Shown here: positions 17,754 to 28,900 of the stretch, piece by piece
Layout of the letters: each line of letters opens with the position of its first letter
Numbering within the stretch: the first letter of the stretch is position 1
Origin: Bryobacterales bacterium
Lineage (GTDB): Bacteria; Acidobacteriota; Terriglobia; Bryobacterales; Bryobacteraceae
Direction of reading: 5' to 3'
Length of the DNA: 61,798 nucleotides
Assembly (NCBI GenBank): GCA_020847315.1
Contig: JADLCF010000316.1
Coordinates: 1-61,798, forward strand
Program-made: the position numbers and the translations under genes
Notes under the pieces: generated by a model
The model's database searches: none
What the model was told of the DNA's origin: nothing
Seen by the model: only the letters and a program-made list of their open reading frames with translations

Positions 17754-18983
17754 ATGCGCATTGCCCGGATCTCAACCCGCAATATCCGCTTCGACAAACC
17801 GCCTTCCACCCTAAGCCGCCATCTGGTCACGAGCACATCTCAATTTGAGGATGCTCATGAAAGAGAGTCCGGATGGTTTGGTGACGTTGTCTTTACGCTT
17901 GTCGAGGTTGAGAGCGACGATGGCGTGGTTGGCATCGGCAGCGCCGGGGGATTTCAAGGCGCTTCGAGGGCATTGATTGACGACTACTATGTTGATCTGG
18001 TGCTAGGAGAAGATCCTCGTCGCCATGAGTATCTCTGGCAACGAATGCACCGGGCAACCCTTCGCTTCGGCCGTTCGGGAAACGCCATGGCGGCCATCGC
18101 GGCGATTGATATCGCTTGCTGGGATCTTCACGGCAAGGCTCTCGGCATACCCGCGCACGAGCTGATGGGTGGAGCTGCCCGCGCCACGGCCCCCTGCTAT
18201 GTTAGCCGCCTGTACGCGCTTGACGATCTCGGCGAGTTAACGAGGGAAGCGCTCCATTGGAAGAACGCGGGCTTTCGCTCTATGAAGCAACGCTTCGGCT
18301 TTGGTCCGTCCGACGGAATTGCGGGCATGAAGAAAAATGTGAAATTAGTGAAAACCGTTCGAGAGGCAGTGGGGGAAGAGGTCGAGCTTTCTTGCGATGC
18401 CTATATGGGCTGGGATGCCGGGTACGCCATTGAAATGGCACACCTCCTTCGCGAGTATCGAATCTCCTGGATCGAAGAACCATTGCCGGCCCATGATATT
18501 GCCGGCTACGTGGAACTAAAACTTCGCTGCCCTTGGCAGCGGTGGAGCGCGGGAGAGCACCTTTACTCAAAGTGGGAGTTTCAGGAGTTCATTTCGAGAC
18601 GGGCGGCGGATATTCTGCAACCGGATGCGAATCGCTGCGGCGGCATCACCGAGATGCTGAAGGTCTGCGCCATGGCCGAGGCTGCTGGTTTGCCGGTAAT
18701 TCCCCACTCGAATGAAGCGCACAATCTTGCCGTGGCATTCAGCCGGGCTCCCCATGTATGTCCAATGGTGGAATACTTTCCTCCCATGGAACCGGATACG
18801 GGAAACGAGCTCTTCTGGAAACTTTTCAGTGGAAATCCCACGGCGCACAATGGAGCCCTCCGCCTGCCACTTGAACCAGGTTTGGGCCTGGGGCTCTGTG
18901 AAGCGGTAGCCTCCCGGCTTCAAACCGGCGAAAGCGAAGATCACTGTCTGCCCGCCGCCAGATCGAATGGGTGTCCTGTATGA
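17754..18983 (+). CDS. Enolase-superfamily sugar-acid dehydratase, rhamnonate dehydratase-like
   Basis: This is a mandelate racemase/enolase superfamily member. The metal ligands are Asp215 (LSCDAY), Glu241 (WIEEP) and Glu268 (SAGEH); the Asp291-His318 dyad (QPDANRCGG and IPHSNE) is complete. The block MKQRFGFGPSDGIAGMKKN around residues 177-195 resembles the corresponding GPHDGDAGIRKD region I recall in L-rhamnonate dehydratase, more than galactonate or mandelate enzymes. Such enzymes dehydrate an aldonate to its 2-keto-3-deoxy form. 409 residues is normal. Its stop overlaps the next gene (ATGA). The acid substrate remains an inference. Confidence 0.82.
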   Translation: MRIARISTRNIRFDKPPSTLSRHLVTSTSQFEDAHERESGWFGDVVFTLVEVESDDGVVGIGSAGGFQGASRALIDDYYVDLVLGEDPRRHEYLWQRMHRATLRFGRSGNAMAAIAAIDIACWDLHGKALGIPAHELMGGAARATAPCYVSRLYALDDLGELTREALHWKNAGFRSMKQRFGFGPSDGIAGMKKNVKLVKTVREAVGEEVELSCDAYMGWDAGYAIEMAHLLREYRISWIEEPLPAHDIAGYVELKLRCPWQRWSAGEHLYSKWEFQEFISRRAADILQPDANRCGGITEMLKVCAMAEAAGLPVIPHSNEAHNLAVAFSRAPHVCPMVEYFPPMEPDTGNELFWKLFSGNPTAHNGALRLPLEPGLGLGLCEAVASRLQTGESEDHCLPAARSNGCPV

Positions 18984-20773
18984 TCCTTTTTCTCCTTCTT
19001 CTGTTCAGCAGCTTCGCGTTCTCCCAGGAACGGCCTCCCGAAACCAAGGTGCTGCGCGAGATCCGCATCGAGATGCGCGATGGCGTGAGGCTGACCGCGG
19101 ATGTCTACCTCCCCAATGCGAGCGGGGAACGCTGGCCCACGCTGGTCGTGAGGACACCCTATAACCGGGCAGGATCGCGTCGCGATGGGGAATGGTATAC
19201 GCAGCACGGATTCGCTGTGGTGGCCGTGGACGTGCGCGGCCGCTTCGGTTCCGAAGGGAAGTTCTATCCCTTCGTCAATGAGGGGCCGGATGGCTATGAC
19301 GTGATTGAGTGGGCCGCACGGCAGCCCTGGTCCAACGGCAAAGTGGGCACGTTTGGATCTTCGTATCTGGCGTGGGATCAATACCGCGCGGCGATGGAGA
19401 ACCCGCCGCACCTTGTCGCGATGTATGCGAATGTGGGCGGGGCGGATTTCTACCAGGAGTTTGGCTACCCCGGCGGTACACTCAACCTCGGATGGGGGAT
19501 GTGGCTCTTGCGATCGGCGGAAACGAGCGTACCGGCGCAATCGATGCCGAAGGAGAAGGCAGTGCTCTCGGGAATCCTCGAAAAGCCCGGCGAGTGGCTG
19601 GCCAAGCCCCCTCGGGAACGCGGGAAGGTGCTCGACCCTTTCCCTACGCAGCGCCGCGTGTATGACGACTCTCTCGCTCACCCTGTGTTCGACTCCTACT
19701 GGCGCGACCCCGCCTTCTATATTCCTGGAGACTGGGCGCGCATGAAAGACGTGCCGACACTGTTTGTCAGTGGCTGGTACGACTATTTTTCGACCGGCGT
19801 GTTACGCAACTTCGAGAACCTCAGCGCGAAGCAGCAAAGTCCGCATCGCCTCGTGATGGGGCCGTGGTGGCATGCCGTGGGCCCCCAGGATTGCGGCGAC
19901 GGCGATTTTGGAGCTGCTGCGCACGTGGACATGCGGGCACTCTCGCTCGAGTGGTTCAACCACTGGATGAAGGGGAAACCGCTCGATACGCTGGCGAAGG
20001 ATCGCGTGCGCTACTTCCGGATGGGGGGCGGCAGCGAGGGAGAGAATGAGAAGGGCCAGCGCGAGCACGGCGGAGCCTGGCAGGAAGCCTCCACGTGGCC
20101 GCCCCCGGCGAATCTCCGTTCGCTTTATCTGGATGACGACGGCCGGCTGACCAGCGCGCCCACGAAGACGGATTCGCGAACCTATGTGTTTGACCCCAAC
20201 CACCCCGTGCCTACGATTGGGGGCCGCTTCGGCATTGGCGCCTGGACGCCAAATTGTTTTCAGAATCAAGTTTGCCGCATGGGCGCGCTGGGTTGCGAGA
20301 ACGACAATCCGCTGGCAAGCCGCCCGGACGTTCTTAGTTTCTCGACTGCGCCGTTGGCAGAGGCAATGGAGGTGACCGGCGCCGCCCGGGCCACGCTCTA
20401 TGTTTCCACCGATGCGCCGGACACGGATTTCAATGTGAAACTGATCGATGTCGCGCCGGATGGCTATGCTGCCATCATCGCCGACGGCCAGATTCGCCTT
20501 CGCTACCGTACTGGCTTCGAGCGGGAATCCTTAACTCCGTCTGGAGAAATCGTGAAGGTGGAAATCCCCCTCTACGCTTCTAGCAACCTATTCGCCAAGG
20601 GCCATCGGATCCGGATTGACATCAGCAGCAGCAACTGGCCGCAGTTCGAATCGAACTCGAACACGGGCGAGGCGGTGAACGATTGGACAACACGGCGGTC
20701 CGCGAGGAACACGGTTTATCTTGGTCCGGAACGACCTTCCCGGGTGCTATTGCCCGTGGTTCCCGCGCGATGA
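18980..20773 (+). CDS. CocE/NonD-type alpha/beta hydrolase, exported (first copy)
   Basis: This cocaine-esterase/X-Pro dipeptidyl-peptidase-family hydrolase has a signal peptide (ILFLLLLFSSFAFSQ). The nucleophile elbow is GSSYLAW; the catalytic Asp is in SGWYDYFSTG and the His in MGPWWHAVG. The C-terminal jelly-roll of the family follows (about residues 430-590). The ATG at 18980 overlaps the preceding stop by four bases. A second, homologous copy follows with another four-base overlap. Family members hydrolyse esters or amides. In this operon it may remove acyl decorations from the glycoside or cleave an ester-linked aglycone, but that is inference. Confidence 0.88.
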   Translation: MILFLLLLFSSFAFSQERPPETKVLREIRIEMRDGVRLTADVYLPNASGERWPTLVVRTPYNRAGSRRDGEWYTQHGFAVVAVDVRGRFGSEGKFYPFVNEGPDGYDVIEWAARQPWSNGKVGTFGSSYLAWDQYRAAMENPPHLVAMYANVGGADFYQEFGYPGGTLNLGWGMWLLRSAETSVPAQSMPKEKAVLSGILEKPGEWLAKPPRERGKVLDPFPTQRRVYDDSLAHPVFDSYWRDPAFYIPGDWARMKDVPTLFVSGWYDYFSTGVLRNFENLSAKQQSPHRLVMGPWWHAVGPQDCGDGDFGAAAHVDMRALSLEWFNHWMKGKPLDTLAKDRVRYFRMGGGSEGENEKGQREHGGAWQEASTWPPPANLRSLYLDDDGRLTSAPTKTDSRTYVFDPNHPVPTIGGRFGIGAWTPNCFQNQVCRMGALGCENDNPLASRPDVLSFSTAPLAEAMEVTGAARATLYVSTDAPDTDFNVKLIDVAPDGYAAIIADGQIRLRYRTGFERESLTPSGEIVKVEIPLYASSNLFAKGHRIRIDISSSNWPQFESNSNTGEAVNDWTTRRSARNTVYLGPERPSRVLLPVVPAR

Positions 20774-22539
20774 AGACGCTTGCATCACTGCTTCTCTGTG
20801 CGCTCTCTCTGACGGCGTCGGAGTTTAACTCTCACTTCGTAACGACTCAGTTCGTGCGAATGCGGGACGGCGTCGCGCTCTCCACCGACATCTATCTGCC
20901 CGCTCAGGATGGGAAACCTGCGGATGGAGCCTTTCCAGTACTGGTGGCGCGTTCTCCGTACAACAAAACGGGCGAGAGAGAGAAGGGCGAGTTCTTCGCG
21001 CGCCACGGCTACGTATTTATCGCTCAGGATTGCCATGGCTTCTTCGCTTCCGAGGGGCGCTTTGAACCCATGGTGAGGGAAGGCCAAGACGGCTTCGACA
21101 CCATCGAGTGGGCGGCCCGCCAACCCTGGTCGAACGGCAAGGTCGGGACGCTGGGTGCTTCGTATCTGGCGCTGGTGCAATATGCCGCGCTCATTGAGCG
21201 GCCGCCTCACCTCACGGCCGTATACGCGGCCGTGGGACCCACCAACTACTGGGCGCAGGGAGCCTGGAGGGGCGGCGTTCCTAGCGGTGGATGGCCAGTA
21301 TGGATTCTCAACGCCGCCGCATCCCGCGAGCCGGATCCCATGCGGAAGAAGCAGTTGGAAGCCATCGTGCTCGACCCGCGCGAGTGGATGCGGCAGCCCC
21401 CGCAATCTCGCATGAGCACGTTCCACGGGCTCGGCGACTACGGCAATGCCTTTCGCCAGCAATATCGGCATTCCGGTTTCGATGCGTTCTGGCGCGAACC
21501 CGGCTTCTGGCCCGAGGGCCACATCAGCCGCATGAAAGACGTGCCTATGTTGCTGGTCAGCGGCTGGTATGACCCCTTTGCGCAAGCCACCTTAGACTTG
21601 TTTCGCGCTTTGCTCCACTCCCATTCCTCTCAAACGAGGGGCATATTGGGACCGTGGCCCCATGCGCACGGCAATCGGAAGTGTGGCGAGGCCACTTTCC
21701 CCGAGACCGCCGCGCTCGACGAACGGGAGTTGCAGCTAGGCTGGTTCGATCAGTGGCTGAAGGGCAAGGGGGCTCCGGCTAGAGCGTCCTTGCGCTATTT
21801 CGTCATGGGTGGCGGCCCCGGCCGGGTAGCGGGAAAGCTCCATCCGGGGGGCGAGTGGCGGGAAGCGGGTTCTTGGCCCCCGGAGGGCGCGCGCAAGCAG
21901 AAGTTCTACCTCACGGGCGACGGCATGCTCTCGCTCGAAGCTCCAGCGAAGAACGGCAGCCTTTCCTATCCATTCGACCCGCGCGACCCCACGCCAACGC
22001 GCGGCGGGCGTTACCGCAACGGCTGTATCGTTGATCTGGATCAGACTAACGCGAGGAAGGACGTCATCCGATTCGCAGCCGCGCCGCTCGAACGGGATCT
22101 GCTCCTGGCCGGAGACCTCCAGCTCGAATTGACGGTTTCCACATCCGCGAAGGATGCGGATTTTGCCGCCCGCCTGGTGGATGTCTGGCCCGATGGCTAC
22201 GCCATGCCTGTCGCGGAAGGGCTTGCTCGGCTAAGCCGCCGCAACGCCGGCGGACGCAGGGAACGCGTCGAACCGGGGCGAGCCTACCGGATCCGGGTGG
22301 ATCTCGGCTCGACGGCACTTCTCCTGCCGAAAGGTCACCGGCTGCGCGTGGACATTGCTTCCGGCGCATTCCCCGCCGCCGAGATCAACCGGGGAACCGG
22401 TGATCCCGAATGGAGCTCTTCGGGGAACACCGCCGCTCTACAGACCGTGCTCACCGGCGGCCCCGTCCCCTCGATGCTCCAGGTCACGGTGCTTCCGGAC
22501 GCAGAATCGTCAGCTGCGCCGGGCCTTCGAGGCCGTTAG
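20770..22539 (+). CDS. CocE/NonD-type alpha/beta hydrolase, exported (second copy)
   Basis: This is a paralogue of the preceding gene, with the same order of motifs: MRDGVALSTDIYLPA, the nucleophile elbow in LGASYLALVQ, Asp in SGWYDPFAQ, His in LGPWPHAHG, and a C-terminal jelly-roll. The start at 20770 (MKTLASLLL) forms an ATGA overlap with the first copy and gives a clean signal peptide; a longer frame upstream only reads the end of that copy. It is the last gene of the rightward operon. Its 3' end overlaps the tail of the convergent glycosidase gene by 56 bp. Confidence 0.88.
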   Translation: MKTLASLLLCALSLTASEFNSHFVTTQFVRMRDGVALSTDIYLPAQDGKPADGAFPVLVARSPYNKTGEREKGEFFARHGYVFIAQDCHGFFASEGRFEPMVREGQDGFDTIEWAARQPWSNGKVGTLGASYLALVQYAALIERPPHLTAVYAAVGPTNYWAQGAWRGGVPSGGWPVWILNAAASREPDPMRKKQLEAIVLDPREWMRQPPQSRMSTFHGLGDYGNAFRQQYRHSGFDAFWREPGFWPEGHISRMKDVPMLLVSGWYDPFAQATLDLFRALLHSHSSQTRGILGPWPHAHGNRKCGEATFPETAALDERELQLGWFDQWLKGKGAPARASLRYFVMGGGPGRVAGKLHPGGEWREAGSWPPEGARKQKFYLTGDGMLSLEAPAKNGSLSYPFDPRDPTPTRGGRYRNGCIVDLDQTNARKDVIRFAAAPLERDLLLAGDLQLELTVSTSAKDADFAARLVDVWPDGYAMPVAEGLARLSRRNAGGRRERVEPGRAYRIRVDLGSTALLLPKGHRLRVDIASGAFPAAEINRGTGDPEWSSSGNTAALQTVLTGGPVPSMLQVTVLPDAESSAAPGLRGR

Positions 22540-25500
22540 GCACGAGCGTGGGCAGGCGGTCCCTCTCCGTTTGATACTTCAAGCCCCAACTGCCTTTGGG
22601 ATACACGGTATCCCCCTGGGATTGCCAGCCGGCATCGGAGTTCGCCACCCTGATCCGGATGCGGTTCCGCCCGGCGTTCACCCATTCCGTGATATCGAAT
22701 CGGTAGGGCCGCCAGGCTCGCTGGCCCGCGGGCTTGCCATTCACCCAGAGTTCGGCCGCCAAGCCGACTTCTCCGAGATCGAGCATAACGCGCTCCCCTC
22801 CGCCAAGGGGCGGGACGGAAATTTCCCGTTCATACATTCCACGGCCCGAGTAATGCGCGAGAGCCGTATTCGTCCAACGAAAGAGCGAGACGGTGACGGG
22901 ACGGGTCCGGAAGCGGATGGGCCGGTCTGGCGCGTCCGCGGCGTCGATGACGAACTCCACGCTCTTGGCTCCCGGGCGCAACGCGACCCAGGCGCCCGGC
23001 GCGGCAGCCGGGCGAATTCGCCCATCCACGGAGACCTTTGCCGGACGCGAGAATACGGGCATGTCAAACGCGGAAGCGGCAGGCGGCACGTCCACGCGCA
23101 AACGGAGTGTCTGCCCATTCACAGCGGCAGGTGATTCCGGGTACCGCGCCCATGCGAGATCGCGCAGGGTGTCGCCATCCGCGCCGGTCAGCCGGAAGAG
23201 GAAGGCTGTCGGCACCATGAGGCTCGGCTCGATCTTGAGCAGAACCCGGTTCCAGCCCTTCCGCAGCTTCGCGGGACGCCGTTCCGCCCAGATGTCCCGC
23301 ATCTCCAGCCATTTCGGGTGCCGGTGCTCCTCCATCACCTTCTCGCCATTCACCCAGATCTTCAAGCCGTCGGCAAACGCGGCCAGCGTCTGGATATCCC
23401 GATCCTCCGGCGAATGAACGTAGGCAAACGCATAGTAGACGCCGAGTTCTTGTCCCCTCGGGGTGCGCAGGAGATCCCGGAAGGTCACCGAATACGTGGG
23501 GGATTCGCACCACTGCCACCGCACGTCTCCGTAGGCCCCTGCATACACCCGTTCCGGGTCGAACTCCCGTTCCGGAGGGTAGGGCTTGTAGAAACCGTGG
23601 TGGTCCTCGTAAGCGAATGGCCCGATCAACCACCATGAGCGCGCGGAGAGGCGTTCCGGCGAGAGCCAAAGCGCGCTGCCGCCCTCCTGGAAGGCGTAAG
23701 GGACCCGAACTTCATCCTCGGGTTCAAACCGCCATCCTTCTTGAGGAATGGGGATGCTTCGCCTTTCCACCAACAGTGGTGTCGCGTCCGCGGAGGATTG
23801 CGTCGAGAGAACGAGATAGAAGGCCTCCCACGGCTCGAACTCTAGATCAAGCACGCCATCGCGTGCGACGAGCCGCCGGCGCGCCCCGGTCTCCGGATCC
23901 CAGCGCTCAAACGCCGCGAGCTTCGGCATGCGCAGCCGGATCTCGTGCCGGTTGGCGGAATCGTTCACAACCCAATACCATTCCAGCCCCGGCGCGCTCC
24001 GGTGAGACCACCGGATGGCGGGCGATTCGCCCTCGACGATGGAAGGCTGGGGAGGAAGAGCCCGGACAACCGCGTCCATCACGGGAGCGAGGTCGGTCTG
24101 GATTTCCTTGGGGACCAGCGTGGGGTTCATGTAATCCAGACGGTCCATAAACTTCGCCCGCGTGGGGAGCGCGAATGCCTGAATACCTTCGACGGATTCC
24201 AGAGAGGGCGGAAGCGTTCCCGTCGCGATTACCTTGCCTCCCGCCAAGGCAAACTCACGGATGCGCGCGGCTGCACCCTCGTCGATCTGCGTGAGCGGGG
24301 GCAGCAGAAGCACGGAGAATTCCTGGCCCGCCAGCCGGAGAACCTTGCCATTCACCGCGGCTTGCTTCAGGTAGTGGCGATCAAGCACGTGCGTTTCAAG
24401 GCGCCGCTTCTCCAGTTCGAGCACCAGCGCCGTATAGACGTTCTGCGTCTGATCCATCGCATTGCCCCACACCAGATCGCGATGCGGCTCGTTCGTAAAG
24501 AGAATCTCGGTGCTGGCGAACGCGGTTTCAAGTGGGTAGTAGACAGCGACGCGGCTTACCCGCCTTCCGCTGCCGTTCATGAAAAGTGCGCGCCGCGCGT
24601 AGTCCGCGTAGTTGTGGAACCAGGGCCACAAGGGCTGGCCCAGAAACCACTGTGGCGGCCATGTCGTTTTCACCGGGTCGTAGAGGAAATAGGGGCAGAG
24701 CTTATTCGCTCCCCAAAGGAGAATCGCGTTCGTTCCATAGCGCGCCTTCTCCAGGCTGAAATAGGTCGAATGGCCTTGAAGACCCTGATTCTCCACCCAA
24801 AGGGGTGTTCCTTCCAGGTCGGCAACGGAAGCCGGTTCCCGGAAATCCATCGGCATCCTGCCGCGTTCGAGCAGAGCGTCCACCATCACGAAGCTGGAGT
24901 TGCGCCAATGCTGGAACATGTCCCCGGCGCCGTTCACCTGAATGTAGAGCTGCTCTTCGTAGATCGAAGTCCCATGCTTCAACCCGTGCCGCGCGCACCA
25001 ATCGTTCACCTGCTTCGAAAAGGATTCCGCGTAAAGCGCCGAGATCACGTCGAGATAATCGATCCGGAATTGTTGAGCCGCAGTGGGATCCGAAGATTGG
25101 CGGCTCAGCAGCGGCAGCCGGGTTCGCGCGTCGTAGCCCTTGCGAGCCTGGAACTCGTTCCATAGCGCCGGCGTCCACGCGATCTGCGAACCGTAGGCCC
25201 CTTCGTGGTCGGCAATGGTCAACTTCAGCGTCTTGCCGAAATGACGGGAGAAGCGGCGCTCGATCTCGCCGTAGAACAGATCGATGTAGAGAGCGACGGC
25301 ATCGGGATTCAGCAGGTCAACGCGCGTATTGTGCCCCGCCACGGCAGGCTCGGTCCAGTAGGTGGTAACGAGCCATCGGCCCTCCGGCGCGGTCCAGGAG
25401 CTTCGCTGCGCGGCTTCGAGCACGCGGAGCGAGCCAGCCTCCAGCGAGCCGTCCGCTTCCAACCTGCCGGCGACTGCGATCTCCACCGCCTCCCCGGGCG

Positions 25501-25978
25501 CTGCCGTCCAGGTCTGGCCGCCGTCGACCGGATGCTCCTTGTGCGCGAGACGCCGCATCCGGTATTGGGGCCCCTGCTGCAGGACCCGGCTGAGTTCCGG
25601 CTGCCCGCTCCCGAAATCCCATAAATGCCCCGAGGGCCAGTTGTAGTCGTCGAGCAGATTGAGCGTGAAGCCCAACTCTTCGGCAATATCGAGCGCGGCG
25701 CCAATCTGTTGCCAGAATTCCTCCGACAGGTATCGCGGGGACATCCCGTCCCAGGGTAGGATGGTGGCTTCGAAAACCCCCTGCGCCATCATCGCCTGCA
25801 ACTGGCGGCGGCTTTCTTCCGAAGTGATCGTGCCGTTCCAGAACCAGTACGGAGCGATCGAGTATTGCCTAGGCGGATTCTGAAATTGCCGGTGGAGTTC
25901 GGCGGCCGGATCCTGCGCCAGACCCGGCCAGCCCGCCAAGAGAAGCAGGAACGCGATCCACAGTCTGTTAGAAATCAA
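22484..25978 (-). CDS. Large exported glycoside hydrolase, GH106 alpha-L-rhamnosidase-like
   Basis: This is a 1164-residue protein with a signal peptide (cleavage near GLAQ). The N-terminal catalytic part opens with YSIAPYWFWNGTITSEESRR-QLQAMMAQGVFEATILPWDG, then LGFTLNLLDDYNWPSG. That arrangement is typical of GH106 alpha-L-rhamnosidases and relatives (W-W/F-W-N-G, then a (beta/alpha)8 barrel). Beta-sandwich carbohydrate-binding regions fill the C-terminal half, including a GH2-type sugar-binding segment (PPLGGGERVMLDLGEVGLAAELWVNGKPAG). It overlaps the TonB receptor stop by 11 bases, so it is in the GntR-receptor-glycosidase operon. The family call is from remembered motifs; the sugar specificity is likely but not certain. 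Confidence 0.72.
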   Translation of the reverse strand: MISNRLWIAFLLLLAGWPGLAQDPAAELHRQFQNPPRQYSIAPYWFWNGTITSEESRRQLQAMMAQGVFEATILPWDGMSPRYLSEEFWQQIGAALDIAEELGFTLNLLDDYNWPSGHLWDFGSGQPELSRVLQQGPQYRMRRLAHKEHPVDGGQTWTAAPGEAVEIAVAGRLEADGSLEAGSLRVLEAAQRSSWTAPEGRWLVTTYWTEPAVAGHNTRVDLLNPDAVALYIDLFYGEIERRFSRHFGKTLKLTIADHEGAYGSQIAWTPALWNEFQARKGYDARTRLPLLSRQSSDPTAAQQFRIDYLDVISALYAESFSKQVNDWCARHGLKHGTSIYEEQLYIQVNGAGDMFQHWRNSSFVMVDALLERGRMPMDFREPASVADLEGTPLWVENQGLQGHSTYFSLEKARYGTNAILLWGANKLCPYFLYDPVKTTWPPQWFLGQPLWPWFHNYADYARRALFMNGSGRRVSRVAVYYPLETAFASTEILFTNEPHRDLVWGNAMDQTQNVYTALVLELEKRRLETHVLDRHYLKQAAVNGKVLRLAGQEFSVLLLPPLTQIDEGAAARIREFALAGGKVIATGTLPPSLESVEGIQAFALPTRAKFMDRLDYMNPTLVPKEIQTDLAPVMDAVVRALPPQPSIVEGESPAIRWSHRSAPGLEWYWVVNDSANRHEIRLRMPKLAAFERWDPETGARRRLVARDGVLDLEFEPWEAFYLVLSTQSSADATPLLVERRSIPIPQEGWRFEPEDEVRVPYAFQEGGSALWLSPERLSARSWWLIGPFAYEDHHGFYKPYPPEREFDPERVYAGAYGDVRWQWCESPTYSVTFRDLLRTPRGQELGVYYAFAYVHSPEDRDIQTLAAFADGLKIWVNGEKVMEEHRHPKWLEMRDIWAERRPAKLRKGWNRVLLKIEPSLMVPTAFLFRLTGADGDTLRDLAWARYPESPAAVNGQTLRLRVDVPPAASAFDMPVFSRPAKVSVDGRIRPAAAPGAWVALRPGAKSVEFVIDAADAPDRPIRFRTRPVTVSLFRWTNTALAHYSGRGMYEREISVPPLGGGERVMLDLGEVGLAAELWVNGKPAGQRAWRPYRFDITEWVNAGRNRIRIRVANSDAGWQSQGDTVYPKGSWGLKYQTERDRLPTLVPNGLEGPAQLTILRPEAP

Positions 25979-28900
25979 ATCGAAGCCCTAACTGCACTCG
26001 CCTGGCATCACGCGTGCTGGTGATGCTGCCGTAGTTTCCGGACCCGAGCGCTGTGCTTACTCCAAAGTAATTCACCGCATTCAGGAAGTTGTAGAACTCG
26101 GCACTAAAGCGGATGCGGGATTGCTCCGAGATGGGAAACGCCTTGGTCACCGATGCGTCCCACATCACCATGGACGGACCGCGAATCACGCCAGTTCCGG
26201 AGTTCCCATAATGCCCGAAGGCGGGAGCCGCGAAGGCAGCCGTGTTGAACCACTGGCTCAACGTCTTCGGGCCTTTCGATGAGATCCCCGTGGCGTCGGG
26301 CCTTGTCGCGAGGCCACGCGTGGACGTGGACAGCCCAGGCGAAAGCGCTAGCCCGGATTGTGCGGTCACGAAGCCGCTCACTTCCCAGTTGCCGGCGAGC
26401 TGACCCAGTAAATCGCGGCGCGCCTTCAGAAACGGAAGCGCGTAGATGTAGTTGGCGCTAAACACGTGCGTCCGGTCAAAGTCCACGGGTCCGCGCTCGG
26501 CCGCCCAATTGAGCGGATTCTGCACGCGCATATCCCTCCTCGTCTGAGATTCCCCAACCGTCTTTCCATAGGTATATACAGCCTGCACGGCCAAGCCGGA
26601 GTTGAATCGCCGCTGCACGCTCGATTGCAGAGAATGGTACGTGGAGTTGAGACCGGAATTGAACTCCGTAATCCCACCATACCCAATAAACGGGCGGATC
26701 GAATTCAGATTCACGGAGTTCGCATTGATCCGCGTGTCAAAATCGAGCCCGGGAGGGCGCCCGGCAAAATCGGGCCCGTTGCGGTCGATCCACACCTCCC
26801 AGTTGGTGCCCCGCGTGCCCACGTACCCGATAGAGGCCAGAAATTCGCCGGGTAGTTCCGCCTGCATCGTGGTGCTCCAGCTATGCACCATGGGCCGTTT
26901 GAAATCGGGATTAAAGCTGTTCAGGGCTACGGGCCTCGGGGCCACCGGAATGCCTCCGCTCGGATCATCCAGGCCGACATTGTTCAAGTCCACCCGAACG
27001 TTAAACGGTGGGTTCAGCACCATGCTGCTTTGATTCGTTCCGCTGGTCAGATAGGAGATGCCGTAACCGCCCCGGACGGCCAACTTGCCGTTTCCCGTCG
27101 GATCCCAGGCAAAGCCGAAGCGCGGCCCCAACCCATGAAAGGGTTCAACGAATCCGCGTGGAACACCTTGCCCGGCAATGACAATGCCATTCAGCGGGTC
27201 GTAATTCGCGCCGGGAACCAGCACGCCATTCGAAGCAATTCCCGGCGCCTTCGATGGATCGAAACGGCTTGGATCGAAGGAACTCATCATGTCGCCGTCC
27301 ACCGTCTGCAGTGGCATCCTGTAGAACCGGAGCCCGAGGTTCACGGTAAGCCCACGGCTCACGCGCCAATCGTCTTGGAGATAAGCTTCGGTCTGGGTGA
27401 AGCGGTAGTCCCGGATATACCGGTCCCGGCTCTGCCCGTAGGTTCTCGCGAATCCAGTAAGAAAGTCGGACACCGGGTGCCCGGTGAAACTGCCGTCGAA
27501 TGAATACGAGCCCATCGTTTGATTGAACACGGCCTGATTTTTCCGGTATTGCCAAACGGAGATGCCGGCCTGGAAGGTGTGACTTCCGCGAACGTAGCTG
27601 AAATTGTCCATCCAAGTGCTGTTGTTATCCGTGGCCGGCTTTAGCGGGAGTTGCGAAGTTCCGATCCCGCCCCACCCCTGGCTGAACGCGATGTTCGGAA
27701 TCAGGTTAAGATCGTTCGCGCCGGAAAAGAAGTCCCGGATCGTCAATCCCGCTGGGCGTTCGGGGCTGGCGACGTCGCTGCCCTCCAGAAGGAGGTTCAC
27801 GTCGTAGCGCTTGAACGAATAGCTGAACTCGTTCGTCATGCGCGACGAGATTACCGTATTCACGCGCGCGGTACCCGTCAGGCCTCCGGAGGATTCCACC
27901 TGCCGCAGCGTGGGAAAGGGCGTGGCGTTAAAAAGCGGCACGTTCGGCTCCACGATCTCCACATGGTCGTTGGCGATCCGGAAGCTGGCCCGCCACCGTT
28001 CGGAGAAGTTGTGGTCAATCTTCACGGTATCGGTGCGGGGATCCAATTTCCTCACACCGTTGTTGATGTAGTTTCGAAACGCTTCGTTCCCGTAATTGGG
28101 AATAGGGAAGTAGGTCTGCAGCAGCAGGGAAGCGTTCGGATTCATTCGGCTCGATGGAATCCGGTTGTTCGCGTAGGGCGTTTTTGTAATCGGATCGTGG
28201 ATCGGCGCCCCCGCCCGGGTTCCATCGGTGGAGAAATCGCCCGAGCGCATGGCTTCGGTCGGCGTCGCCGTGAGGTTCACTTGCGCATTGCGGCGCAACC
28301 GCCAATCCTCGCTCCAGAAGAAGAAAGTCTTGGAACGGTCCCGGCCATAGCCCGGCAATACGACGGGACCGCCGACCGTGAAGCCGAACTGATTCTGGCG
28401 GAGTGGCGGCCGCGTGGGCGAGAAGAAATTCCGCGCGTCGAGCTTGTCGTTGCGGAAGTATTCATAGGCGCTGAACCGGAAGTCTTTCGTCCCGCTGCGC
28501 GTGACGGCATTGATGATCGCTCCGCCCGTGCTGCCAAAGCGGGCGCTGTAGTTCGCGGTTTGCACCTGCACCTCTTCGATGCTGTCCAGCGTGGGAATGT
28601 GTGGATTCGCTTCGCCGTTGCCGACATTCATGTTGTAGGCGCCGTCCACGAACCAGCCCGACGACTTGTTGTTCACGCCGTTGATCGAGACGACGGAGCC
28701 GGGCGCGCTTAGGCCCGCGCCCGAAAGCTCGTCGGTTCCCGAGTGATACACCGCCCCCGGCACGAGCATGGCAAGCCGGGAGTAGTTCCGCCCGTTGAGA
28801 ACGGCCGTATCCACCTGCGCCCGCGTGATCGTGGTACTGACGGTGCCCGACGTCGTTTCCACCTGCGCCCGGCTCGCTTCCACCGTAACGGTCTCCTGCA

